DNA from: Phoebastria nigripes
Taxonomy: Eukaryota; Chordata; Aves; Procellariiformes; Diomedeidae
Assembly (NCBI GenBank): GCA_035582835.1
Contig: JAYKAV010003443.1
Location: forward strand, 572,510 to 636,509
Direction of reading: 5' to 3'
DNA length: 64,000 nucleotides
Shown here: positions 37,564 through 48,900 of the stretch, piece by piece
Layout: every line of letters starts with the position of its first letter
Numbering within the stretch: the stretch's first letter is position 1
The notes under the pieces: model-generated
Database searches by the model: none
What the model was told of the DNA's origin: nothing
The model's input: the letters and a program-made list of their open reading frames with translations, nothing else
Made by a program: the position numbers and the translations under genes

Positions 37564-40229
37564 TGGGAAGGTTTATGCTATGGAGTCACAAAGGATACGT
37601 TTTAGTAACAAACTATGAGTTTAAGTCATTTTCTTTGTGTCACTTCAGTCACATTATCATTCTATATATAGTCTTATTGGACTTATATGAATGCAATAAG
37701 GAATAGGATATTATATCAATATAATTATGGTAGAACCAACATTTTAGGGTAGTTAATGCAATGTGACTCTAAATCTGCTGCTTGTCAGAGTAGACCATGA
37801 AGCCATGTCCTCGTTGCAAAGACCGTTTTGAAAAAAACCTGTGCTGTGTGATATTACCAGAACATGATAATACTAAAAACATATAGTGCTTTTTAAAACC
37901 CCAAAGATAGCGAAGACAGTTGTTGTATTTTTCAATAAGATTTCTTTTTTTTTTTTTTTTTTTTCCTAGTGCTGTATTCTCCATAAGATACAGGAGACAG
38001 AGTTTCAAACCTGTCTTCTGCCTGACGGAATTACATCTACATTTTTTCAGCACTCTTTGAATTGTCCTTGCTAGTTTTTAGGGTGAGATGGACTGCACAG
38101 TTAAGTCTCCTTGAAATGGAGGAGGGGAACTTGCAATCTGTTTCTGGACCCAATGAATATTAAAGAATCAACTTCTTAAACAGAACAATTTCTTTTGTAT
38201 TTAAAGAATTAAGCGTAAGACAACTTTAAACAAATTTTATACAATTTCATACAGCTACCTAGGGCTAGAAAGGTAACAAGTCTTTCACGTTATTATAATT
38301 TTGAGTATCTGTTTTCATTTATCACAAGTACATCAAAATGAGTTTGTCTTTTTGGGTCTTTTTTACACAAAGATGAATATAGGCAGAAAAGTAACAGGAT
38401 TCCCAGTTGGTCTTCTAACCTTGTGTCCTAATCAGTGGGCTACTGGCTTTTTTCAGCTGCATATCTTTCTCTTTAGAATGTCACCTTTCTTCACCCTTCT
38501 CTATCCATATTACGTCCTGCAAACCAAGATGTTGCTCTCCCAAATTTAACTCAAATTTTTAGTTTGTTTACTTTTCTATCACTAAGTAAATTTGAATTTT
38601 AAATATCATGCTTATACGAAGGAAATGTGAAGAGAAATGGTAAACATAGTTAGGTTTATATTATGACATTAGTTTTTAAATCTTAAGCATTAGAGACTAT
38701 AACCTATGCAATTAAAAGTGTGTTAGACAATAAAATTCATATAGCTCCAACTGAAATCTATCCAACTTCCCTGCATCCATAGCAATAAAATATCATTATA
38801 TAATTTACCAAACTGCCTAAAAGTCAGGAAGAGCAAGGGGACTATTATCTTGCACAAGGCATTTGCTTTCATTGCAGTTGCTTCTTATATTCTGTTATGA
38901 TAACACACACAAGGGTGCTCAAATATCAAATAATGATTGTAAATAAGATGGTAATTACAACCTAAAGGAGAATGCCTGAGACAGCATGCAGCCAATGCTG
39001 TTACAGTCTAATCAATAACAGTTCAGAAAAGCCTTTTCTGTCCACATTCCATCTCAGCTAAGCATGATTCAGTTAAATAATTTGATTTTTCTTTGTTGTC
39101 ACAGAACATGAGATATTTCTAATAAAGGTAGGAGCCATTCAAATAAAATCTGATAAGTATGGCTACAGATTGTTTCAATATGAGAAATGAAGGTACAAAC
39201 AAGAGGTAATGAAAAAAATAATTGTATTACATTTACAAGAATCTTTTCTCCCAGATAATTCAAGCAGATGTCCAGTCAGCAGCTTTATAATATCTTCAGG
39301 AAAAAGGGAAAGGGGGGCAGAAGAGTGGGGACNCTGATTCCTCAGCATTCCTAAGTATCATCATCAGCATTAATATGAATAATCTTAGAAATGGGTAATA
39401 AAGCTGGTTTGTACTGCAAATCTATTAGCATAAATAACTTAAATCAAACTAATGAAACTAAAATTTGATTCAGCTCTAAGCTATTTAGAAGTAACTGTTA
39501 AAAATGCAAAGACAATACAATTCTGCCAATTTACCCCCTGAGTGCATAATTCAAATGAATGTTGACAATCAAATTCAAAGTTTTAACTGTTATCCAGAGG
39601 AAAGTCACATTCATAAAAAAAAGACGACATCAAAATTTATTTAAAGCCTCTCACATTCTGTGAACGAAAGCATGTGCTGTTCCCCCTATGTGGTTGAGTC
39701 AATCAGTAGTAAATGGGTCATTACTCCATGAGTAACCGTTTGAAAGAATCAAAGACCTTTTGGGGTGTACTCAGGTTAGGATGTCCAGTTCTGGTAAGCA
39801 GTTTAGTGGCATCAGATACTGATGACAGAGATGTGCCTTAATTCCCAGGGAGAAAGCTAGATAAAATCATCTTTCCTTTAGCTGAAGATATACACCCGAG
39901 AACCTTAGACCAAAACAACAATATATTGCATTTATATACATTAGGCAGCCATATTCCAAAAGCACACAAGGGAAGCTGCTTAGGGTTTTGAAAACCAAGG
40001 TGCTTTTGGACCTGCCAAAATCAGATCTTAAGAAGTGTTAGTAACTCAAGAGTTAGGCTGCATGTCACTGCAAGTTAGGAAGCTCTAGACTATTTATTTA
40101 TTGGAATGGACATACTTTTGTATACTTGGCCCTTAAAATGAGCTAACAGTTACCTTTACAGTCTTGTCTAAATCAACCTAACTAATCTTTTTGATCTTGT
40201 GAGCCCCTACCCAAACCATCATGGCACCG
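37564..40229. other. Unique AT-rich sequence, no gene seen
   Basis: A 20-base T-run lies at 37945-37964. Short frames on both strands (37769-38053 minus, 38301-38549 plus) have no domain, splice or composition support. Confidence 0.6.
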
Positions 40230-40293
40230 GGAAGAAGAAGAAGAAGAAGAAGAAGAAGAAGAAGAAAGAAAAAAAAAAAAAAAAAAGAAAAAA
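40230..40293 (+). repeat. (GAA)n microsatellite followed by poly-A
   Basis: About twelve GAA units (40230-40266) run into a mostly adenine tract to 40293. The plus strand is pure purine for over 60 bases. The poly-Lys reading is a simple-sequence artefact. Confidence 0.9.
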
Positions 40294-42273
40294 TCTGACA
40301 TGCCTGGGGTTCAACAGCAAGAGAGAAAAATGTTTTCCAGGGGCCTATTGCTCCTCACTGAAGAGGGCCAGGCTGAATATGTTTCTGAACTCTAGAATAT
40401 CTTCGTGATACACCATTTTTATCTGCCCTTGATAACTCATTTCTTTCCATAGACTGAGAAGCCACTGGCCTTTTGCCAGTACTACCCCACTAGCATATTG
40501 CTGGCATGACCATGGCCACTCTTGGACTACTTGATACATATTTAGACACTATTATGCATTTTTACACACAAAATTCTCATTGATCTCAGTTTAAATTTTG
40601 CCTAAGAATTGCACAAACAAGCCATCAAACCTCTATAAAGTATTGATATTAAAAAAAGCCACCACTTTTTATATAAAAGCTGGAAAAAGATTAGCTCATT
40701 TAATCACACAATATATAAACTTCATTGGGAGTGTAAACTAACTTTTCAATGAAAACGGATGCAAAGTAGGAAAAGGTGGACATGAGAAAGGAGTCATAGG
40801 ACTGTTCTTAACAGTGAAACTTGCAGAAGACACGATATAAATACTGACTTATTTTTTTAAAAGACATTTCCTATATTGAACTTTCCTCACAGCCATCATT
40901 CAATATTCTAAGCAAGAGTCCTTAGCTAGTTCAAATACGGTAATATAGAATATACTGTAGTTTGTTCTAATTAGCTCAGCCTCTGTACTCTTTGGGGATT
41001 CATATTGTGAAGCAAGAGCTATTGCCATATGCTTCAGCATTATGGGAAGGTGTATAAAGTTTTCTATCAGCACTTCAAATATTTTCAAATATATGACAAT
41101 TATAGAATACTCATTTACTCCCAATCATTTTCTCTAATCTACGCAGTTTGATACTTTTTGATCTCTGCTTCTAAATTATCTCTTGCATCACATGCTCCTC
41201 TGTGCATTCTGTTCTTGTCATATTTCTCCCCATCGCTTGTTCCCCTATCAAAAAGGAATACCGATACATCTATTATGGTGATATTTCTCCTTTGTACTTT
41301 ACCACATCATCCATTTTTATATCTCCTATAAGCTATTTATACTTCTTGACAAGCTACTTTTATGTTTGAGATACTCTTTATTATGCAAGGTATTTATTTT
41401 ATTGTTATTGTTTCCACGATATGCTATTTGATAGCATTTATGCTCAGCAGTCAGTGAGGAAAATATTTTTATAAAAGAGCATTTGAAAACCTAGTATAGT
41501 CTCTATCAATTTCCATATTTCTGTATATTTCAGAATTTCTAATAGAAATAATATTTTTCTAAAACTAAGTACTAAGATGATGAATTATAACTGTTTAGAG
41601 CAACGCAGAGTTTTAGATAAGAATTGTGGTTTTTTAAGTGGTAAAAATATAGACAATTTCAACTGTAATCATTAGCACCATGCAGTTCCCAGTGATTGCT
41701 AAAGGGAAAGATCAGAAAATCTAAAAAGAGAAAAAAAAGTAAAAGCAGCAAGCACATGTATGACATTTTCAAAATAAAATAATAGAATAAGCTTGTGGAT
41801 TTTGGCTGTCTTCACCAGGTGAGTACAGGTAACTGGAACTCTGAAAGTCAGCTGGCTGATTGCATCAAATATGCAGCAGTAAGGGAACTTGTAGATGCAA
41901 CCAGAAAGCTACTCTGCCATGTACGAGCAACTGATGTTACAAAGTCAGCAATAGGATAAAAGCTCTGGACTGGGTAGAAGTTATGAATCCAATGCCTGGC
42001 TCTCTCCCAGCCCAAAATTTCACAGGGAATCTTAGACAGAATATTTATTTTCTCTGTTCCTCACATCTATATGGAAGATAACACTTCTCCCTTATAAAAA
42101 GGATCAGACTATTCAGAAACTGTGAGAACAGGGAATGATGGTTCATAACCTAGGGTTAAGGATGTCCAGCACTAAATTTTTCAGAGGAGAGACCTTCTTT
42201 CATGGTGGATATGCATTGCAGATAGCATGAAGGTCTCTGACATTAATGGAAGATATCATAATGCAAAGGATCT
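40294..42273. other. Unique AT-rich sequence, no gene seen
   Basis: No gene, RNA or repeat family could be supported. Confidence 0.6.
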
Positions 42274-42289
42274 AAAAAAAAAAAAAAAA
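42274..42289 (+). repeat. Poly-A tract (16 bp)
   Basis: Short adenine run about 50 bases before the GC-raised block at 42340-42775. Confidence 0.85.
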
Positions 42290-42339
42290 TCAAATGCAAT
42301 GCAAATTTAATTGTTAGCAACAAGGCCAACTCACAAAGG

Positions 42340-42775
42340 TACCAAATCCAATGTTAGATATGCTAAACCCTGCTCTGCAGTTGCTGAAGCCTGGAGATAG
42401 CAGTTTTCCGTATTCAGAGCTCTCTAGGCAGCACAGTTCTGATAACGAGCTGATACCACTGGTTATCCGAGTGGCACAGGTGGCCTTTGGGAATGCAGAG
42501 ACCATGCCTTTCACCTGCCTTGCCCAACATGCCTGCTCTCGTCGGCCTTCTCCCACCACGTCTGCTGGATCAAGCTCCACGCTGGTCTCAGGGGTAGGTA
42601 CAACTCTCCAAGGCATCACAGAAGTGGAAACTGGTGGCAGCACACACGGCCCTCTGCTCCACAGCTCTGGAGTGAAAGGACTCATCAAGGCTGAGNAGGA
42701 CTCGACTTCATTCCTCTCTTGGTTCTGCGTAGACTCGTATCCTTGTTACGCTAACTATACAACAAGCTAGTCGGG
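42340..42775. other. GC-raised block with long frames on both strands, origin unknown
   Basis: About 52% GC with about 13 CpGs, against a background near 36% GC. A plus frame is open at 42351-42770 (139 residues, one undetermined base) and a minus frame at 42688-42314 (124 residues). The plus product is Ser/Thr-rich and the minus product Pro/Cys-rich; neither shows a domain I recognise. No canonical splice pair brackets either frame. It could be a decayed retro-insertion, an old LTR, or a diverged exon; the sequence alone does not decide. Confidence 0.3.
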
Positions 42776-43902
42776 TGTGTTGTAGTATCAGGGGATGTCT
42801 CTCTCACTCTCTCATTTATCTTTCACTTTTAATAGACTGGAAAAAGAGGACTCGGTGACCTTGCAATTAAGGCACTCATCCAGGAGCTAGACTGTGTTTT
42901 GGCTTCTGCTCTAAGGACTATATATGGGGTTTTTTTAGCCAATGACTGCTTCATGTAAATGCTGTAAGCTGTTGTGCATCATACCCTGATGTGCCTAACT
43001 CCCTATGCTTCACACAGGGTGTGCACAACAAAATTGGTTCTGCTGCAGGAGCCCAGGGAGAACACCATGAGTCACTAAATTCCTTTATGGATCTGTGCCC
43101 AAGATTTTTAAGATGTATCAGCTAGGCCTTGTAACTGAATCAATATTTGAGTAATTGTTTAGAAGGTCATGTCCAGAAGTAGTAACAATGTCAAGACATG
43201 AACTGCGCTAATGATATTTCTTCTATCCTACACTTCATTCTCTCAGTAACTTTGCTGCATTCAAAGCAAAATTGGAAAGCAAAGAGCAAAATGTGATGCT
43301 ATAGTTGAGATGGAAAAGGAAGGCATGGGTCCAGGTAGATCCACAGTGATCAGTTTGGAAGTATTTGTGTTTTCCGTTTCCACTTTTTGATTTAAGGTAT
43401 TACTATTTGTAGCAAAACTTATATTTCCAAAAGCATTTTCTGTGAGTATCCAAGCAAAATCTATTTGCCTAATACAGAAAAATAAGTTGATTACATTTTC
43501 TCTGAAAATTTCCATTTTACTTAATGAATACTTTAGAAATAAGAAATTTATTTTATCTAAAATGTTTTTCCTTTGTCCAGATATGCGCTGATGCACTGTA
43601 AAAACAGTAGCTTATTCACCTGTTTAGGTTTGGCTCAGTGCAGAACTCTCNAGCTATGAAAGGGATGTGCACAGCATTTTCAAGCCCATGCAGAAATCTG
43701 TTATGCACGATGTGTGTCGAGCTGTAGACATTTCTTCTCCTGTCTCTTTGTACAGAGCATCTGATTGTTGATGACAACTGACATTTTTTATCATAAGTTC
43801 AACAGTTTAGTCTGAAAACATTCACCATGACTTAGGGAATTCATTTTGATAAGAGAACACTGTAGGCTGAGCCCAGTTTTGACCTTTAAAAATGAATGTA
43901 TT

Positions 43903-43955
43903 AAAAAAGAGGAGAGAGAGATAGCAGAGGAAAGAGGGGAAAAAAAAAAAAAAAA
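43903..43955 (+). repeat. Purine-rich tract ending in poly-A
   Basis: GAGA-rich purines with two pyrimidine interruptions (43922, 43925), ending in about 17 adenines. Confidence 0.8.
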
Positions 43956-44766
43956 TTCTCTGTTTGCCTTATAGACAAGCAGTTTTGTTGTCTTGCTGAC
44001 CAGATTGCTGCTTGCAGCTGAGCATCAAGGTAGGCAGGCTTCCTCTAGAGCAGGAAGCTGCTTTTGCAAAATCTTTGCAATGTTCTTTTCAAATATTTTT
44101 ATGGAGAGAGGACATGCAAAGCTGTCATTGTGCAACCTTGGAGAGTTATTTTCCATAATTTTGGGTATGCACTTTTGGAGATAGTAGTGTTACGTGCCAG
44201 GAAACCCACTCATATTTCAGATATCCCGGTATTCAATATTTGGTTTACGAAGCCTTTGTTTTCAATTAATCTTTTTTAATAACTGCATACTATTTTTGAA
44301 ATATGATATACCCCCATAATCCAATTCACACAAAGAATGTATTATCATTCATTATAAAATGTGTTTTATGGCGTTTCATTCATTCATGAGGAGGCAAAGG
44401 TTATGCTAAGAATGAACAGTATTTGCATAATAACAAGCACTTAGTTCCTGTACTCCCAATCATTCAAATAAGGGTCCAGGACAAAGTATTACCGCTCCAG
44501 CCTGCATTTTTGACTTTTCAATCCATTTTTCTCAGTCCAGTGTGAGACTGGGATACAAGTGCAGAGTACACAAAAGTTCAGATGTATTCTCGTGTCCAGA
44601 ATTTAGACTGAAAGTGGAAGGTGCCAGGAGGAGGAACAGACATATTCCATACATGTGAAGTGTACAGCGAAAGAAGAAATTCTGAAAGANATTGTAATCT
44701 GAAAATAACTGATGCAGAACAGGATGGAATTCATATGGCCTGATCGAGTTTTTTGGGTAATGCCTA

Positions 44767-44784
44767 ATGCAAATTAGTTTGCAT
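44767..44784. promoter_or_regulatory. Palindromic pair of POU octamer-like sites
   Basis: A perfect octamer ATGCAAAT (44767-44774) is followed after TAG by TTTGCAT (44778-44784), so ATGCAAA and TTTGCAT form a 7-bp perfect inverted repeat with a 4-base spacer. Octamers are bound by POU factors such as Oct1/Oct2. A further ATTTGCATAA lies about 350 bases upstream, near 44420-44429. Binding is inferred from the motif only. Confidence 0.35.
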
Positions 44785-45805
44785 ATGGACAGAGCAGAGC
44801 AGGAAGGTGGAAGGAATGGCTTCTTGCTTTGGTTCTACTCCTAAGATACCTTGGACATGACCAGTACTTGGCTAGTCTGAGCTGTATCACTCAGCTTCTA
44901 AAAGACCTTTTGAGGGTTCATGACCTGGCAGGCCATTTTACATGCCACTGCACTGCTGAGTTATGACACATTGTCCCACTATAAAATAGAGTGATCCTCT
45001 CCCATTTCAGAAGAACTTGTTTGGGAATTACACAGGTTGCCAAGAAAGTCACAGTATTCATCAATACGCAAGAGGAGCACACACGAACACTAAGTTTTGG
45101 TGCACAAAAAATCCTGAGGAAATATCATAAGAGTGTCCCCAGAAGATGACTGGTGCTGGGTACTCCAGACTGGTAGATTGTTTTAGCTCAAAAACACAAG
45201 GTGAACTGTTTTGAAGCTGTATACCAAAATAACAAACTGTAGCTGTATAAAAAAACCTGCCCTTTTCTCTAAAAAGTAATCACTAGTACACAATGGCACA
45301 TGACTGTCTTTGAAATAGTATAGTTTTAGTTGACTGTTGAATTAAGCTACAGAACTAAGTTTCAAGAACAACTTCTGCTTTAATATCTGACTTTGGGAAC
45401 TCCTAGGCAGCTGAAAACCCAAACTAGAGCGAGACAACCTGACAGCAAGCTTTAGAAGCCACAGTCCCTAGACACTCTTAAAGGACTTTTCTGCAACCTG
45501 GAGGCAAAATCTAGATAGGCTGTAATTCTCAGGGGCAAAAAGTCCATAACTTCCTTAATGAGTTATGACAAGTTCTGTTCATCTTGCAGCCTCTTCTTCT
45601 AGTATGCTGAAGCCTAAAGTGAAAAGTTAAATCCTGTGTTACAGATACAGAGCATGGTTTACATTTATTATATAAAAAAAATAATATAATGACACCTTAA
45701 AATCAACTACACAGGAATGATCTCTCATAATCCTTTGTCCATTTATGCATTACATACGAGCTTTTCCAAAGCAACGTGGGCTAATGGACGCTTTGAATTC
45801 TCTTT

Positions 45806-45903
45806 GCAGCTCTGGCATTGACCTGCTGCATGAACCTATGCAGTTCACTTTTCATTCTTTTGTTCATCTCGCCTCTTCAGATCAGAAGCTCTTCAGGGCA
45901 AAT
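45806..45903 (+). mobile_element. MIR/CORE-SINE-like fragment
   Basis: The run GCAGCTCTGGCATTGACCTG, then a CTGCATGAACC block and GCAGTTCACTT, resembles the MIR core order GCTCTGCCACTGACC, GTGTGACCTTGGGC and AAGTCACTT. It is followed by GCCTCTTCAG and then AGAAGCTCTTCAGGGCA, which recalls the common tail GTAAGCTCTTTGGGGCA. Divergence is high, so it is old. A related LINE tail could give the same pattern. Confidence 0.42.
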
Positions 45904-48900
45904 AAATGATGTACTCATTATGGCTGTAAAAGAGATAAGCTGCTATATCTTCTCACTTTTCACTATGCTTTTTCAAAGAAAGTCCCTTTCCCTTAGTCAA
46001 AATATCATATTAAAATTGGTCTACAGCACCAAAGTAATTTCTCCAGCAGTATCTATGAACTATAATCTCACAAAGAATTATGTACAAACTTAACTTCCTG
46101 CCCTGTGAAAATTCCATTTAGTATGGCAACATTTCAAGAGAAAACAGTTCCATTTCTACCTGAAATGAAATGGAAATTTTTCTAGGAAATCTCTCATTAC
46201 ATATTTTACAAAGAAATACTCACTCTTTGTGAATTTGCAGTGTGGCATTTCATAGCAAAAGCATGTGCAACAAATTCAGATTTTGAACAGTGGACTGTTT
46301 TAAAGTACAAAATATTTGTAAAAAATGCAAAAGAAAGTGACAATTTAATCTATCATTCATTGATGTTATTAAACAGAATCATGTAGACAAAACTGTAATT
46401 GTGTTTCAGGGAAAACACTTCCTCTGCATGGCGGCAAAACTGAGCAAACTATAGAGAGAATACACACCTGGGAGCATTACCGGTAGCTAAGATGTAGAAG
46501 GCTGTTTATCNGCTGAATATTTACTTTATTTATACTGAGATAATTTATCTTTATCTTACTGCTGACGATGTGCCAAGCCACCAGAATGCAATTTGTACGG
46601 GCACTGCTATGTATTCTACTTTAATATGCCACTTGTCTCTTAATCTTTACAATACATATAAAGCATCCAATAATACAGGAAATATTAATAGTTTGTCTAC
46701 TTACATCTATTGCTTTTCACGTTGTTACTGCAGATCTCCTCACCTGACAAAGGAAACATAAGAGATTGTCAGGGGAATATAATAGGTAATGAGGTAAACG
46801 TCCCAAACTAAAAGAATAAATTCCAAAAAAGTTAAAATGACTTTCATAAAATAGGCATTCANCTTAAGTCTGGACAGATTTAAATTCTGACTATTACTAC
46901 TCCATATTTCTCCTTGGAGCATTCAGTTGATTTCAGGTGCTTTTAACAACCTCTATCAGCCTAGGAAATCTGGTGGATCTCTAGATTTTTGTTTGGATTT
47001 CATTTTTGAACNGTTCCTGAGGATGATATGAGTCTACCTCCTTAAGGCAGCAGGATTAGAACTAGAAGCTTAAGAAATCTCCCCACACCCCCCCCCCTTC
47101 TTTAGTGAAATCTATTGCAGCATGGAAGGCAATGATGTAAAATGTTGTTCCAACTCAATATCTGCTTTGCTTTAAATTAAAAAATAGTTTAAAAAAAAGA
47201 AGTGGAATGAAAAAAATAGGAATGCAGAATAGGGCAAAATGTTAAAGATCTTTTTCAAAATTCATACTTTCATAATGAGCAGCAACAAAAGCCTTTCATA
47301 TAAACTTGAGTTTCCTACATAGAGCTCTGAACTCTGAGGCAAATCTGGAATTTTCATTTGCATCCATCTCTATTAGCCTCATTTTCAGAGGGGATGTTAT
47401 CAGCTCCACTCTTTATGCACTGTGATATCTCCTTCTCCCAAGCAGATCAGGTTTCAGTAGAATTTGGAGTGATTGTGCAGCCTGACCTTATCGCGCTCTT
47501 CAGACACCATGTGCATTTGAATAGGGATTTCTGGCAGGTGCACAAATAGGCAGAACAGCAGCAGATTTGCAGAGAACTTCAGACTCATTTAACAGCTATT
47601 ACAGTAGGTATCTAAGATCACTTTACATTCATGACCTACTAGTATTGACTCAGTATTGCCTTATATTCCTTCATCCAAATAATTTCTAAATTAATAGTGA
47701 GATTAGTATATTTTCTACTGAAGCTGACCCAGACATTAATAATCTTAAAATTAATTGTTCCTATATTCTTTGCTAGTATGCTATTATTTTGCTGTGCTGT
47801 TTGGAACGAGACTGACCTTAACTCTCAAGTAATTTCACCATGGCCAAATTAAAAACTTAGTGATAAGGTAGTATAAAATACACAAAGTTTGATGTTTGGT
47901 ACCAATCATTACCAGCATTTAAGGATGTTTAGTTGTCTTTTTCTTTTTAAATTACTATGTCAGCCATAATGAAAAGTTATTATGCTTTTGTTTATGCTTT
48001 TGTTTGTTTGAAACTTACCAAATTCTTGGTTTAATCCTTCTCTTTATCTTCTGATGATGTCAATGGGATCATCTTTCACTACTTCTTGAATTTGTGAAGG
48101 ATAAAATTAACATCCTGGACACATTTCTGAATGCCTCTTGCTGAGGTGAAAACAGACACACCTTTTAGTGAACTTCAGATATTATACAGTTATGCATGGA
48201 CTAACACAATTAAAAGAACCCATCCCTACTAAAAAAAGAAGCAAATTCTGTCAAAGTTCTTGTTTGAACTCAGATTGTATTTTTATCTCCTTTTTCTCTT
48301 TCCTCCAACATGAGCCTTCCTACTTAAAAAAATATTCCTAAACAAAACAGAAACTAATTGTGTTAAGGATATCTTCCATATTTCATATGTATTCCATATC
48401 TTCCTTAACAATATCTTCCATGCGTATATAAAGGTCTGAACACTTTTCTCTAAGTGTTATATTTCTTTCCACAATATGATTAAAGGTTGAAGACATATTA
48501 CTGATTTTAAAATTTTGATTAAAAAAAATAATCAGAAGGGACATATGATTTTTTTTTAAGGGAAAACCCAACATTTTTTGCCTTATATGAAAGGAAGAAA
48601 AAAAAAAAAAACAAGAAGGCGGCCTTCATTAAATATTATATTCTCCTTTTTCAGTATAAGTATGAGAATGTTTACAAACCATTCACCTGAGGGAAATAAG
48701 ATTTCTAGCCATTAGTGAATGAAGACCAAACTCAAAATTCTTCTTTTCTCTTAAGTAGTACAAGAACAAGATGACTTTGATGATGCGCCATACTCCATAA
48801 AAGACGACACTCTAAAATGACTATGCTGGTTAATTTTAATGGCAAAGAAAATATGGGGTGGAGGTTTAGAAAAAGAACTTTTTATGCCTCAGAAAAAAAG

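Larger units (their letters stand above)
42776..45805. other. Unique AT-rich sequence, no gene seen
   Basis: Apart from the purine tract and the octamer pair listed separately, no feature could be supported. The minus frame at 43261-43596 (111 residues, Asn/Ser/Ile-rich) looks like AT-rich chance. Confidence 0.55.

Noticed and set aside
40199..40408. Frame with poly-Lys over the GAA/A tract.
   Set aside because: It is simple sequence read as protein.
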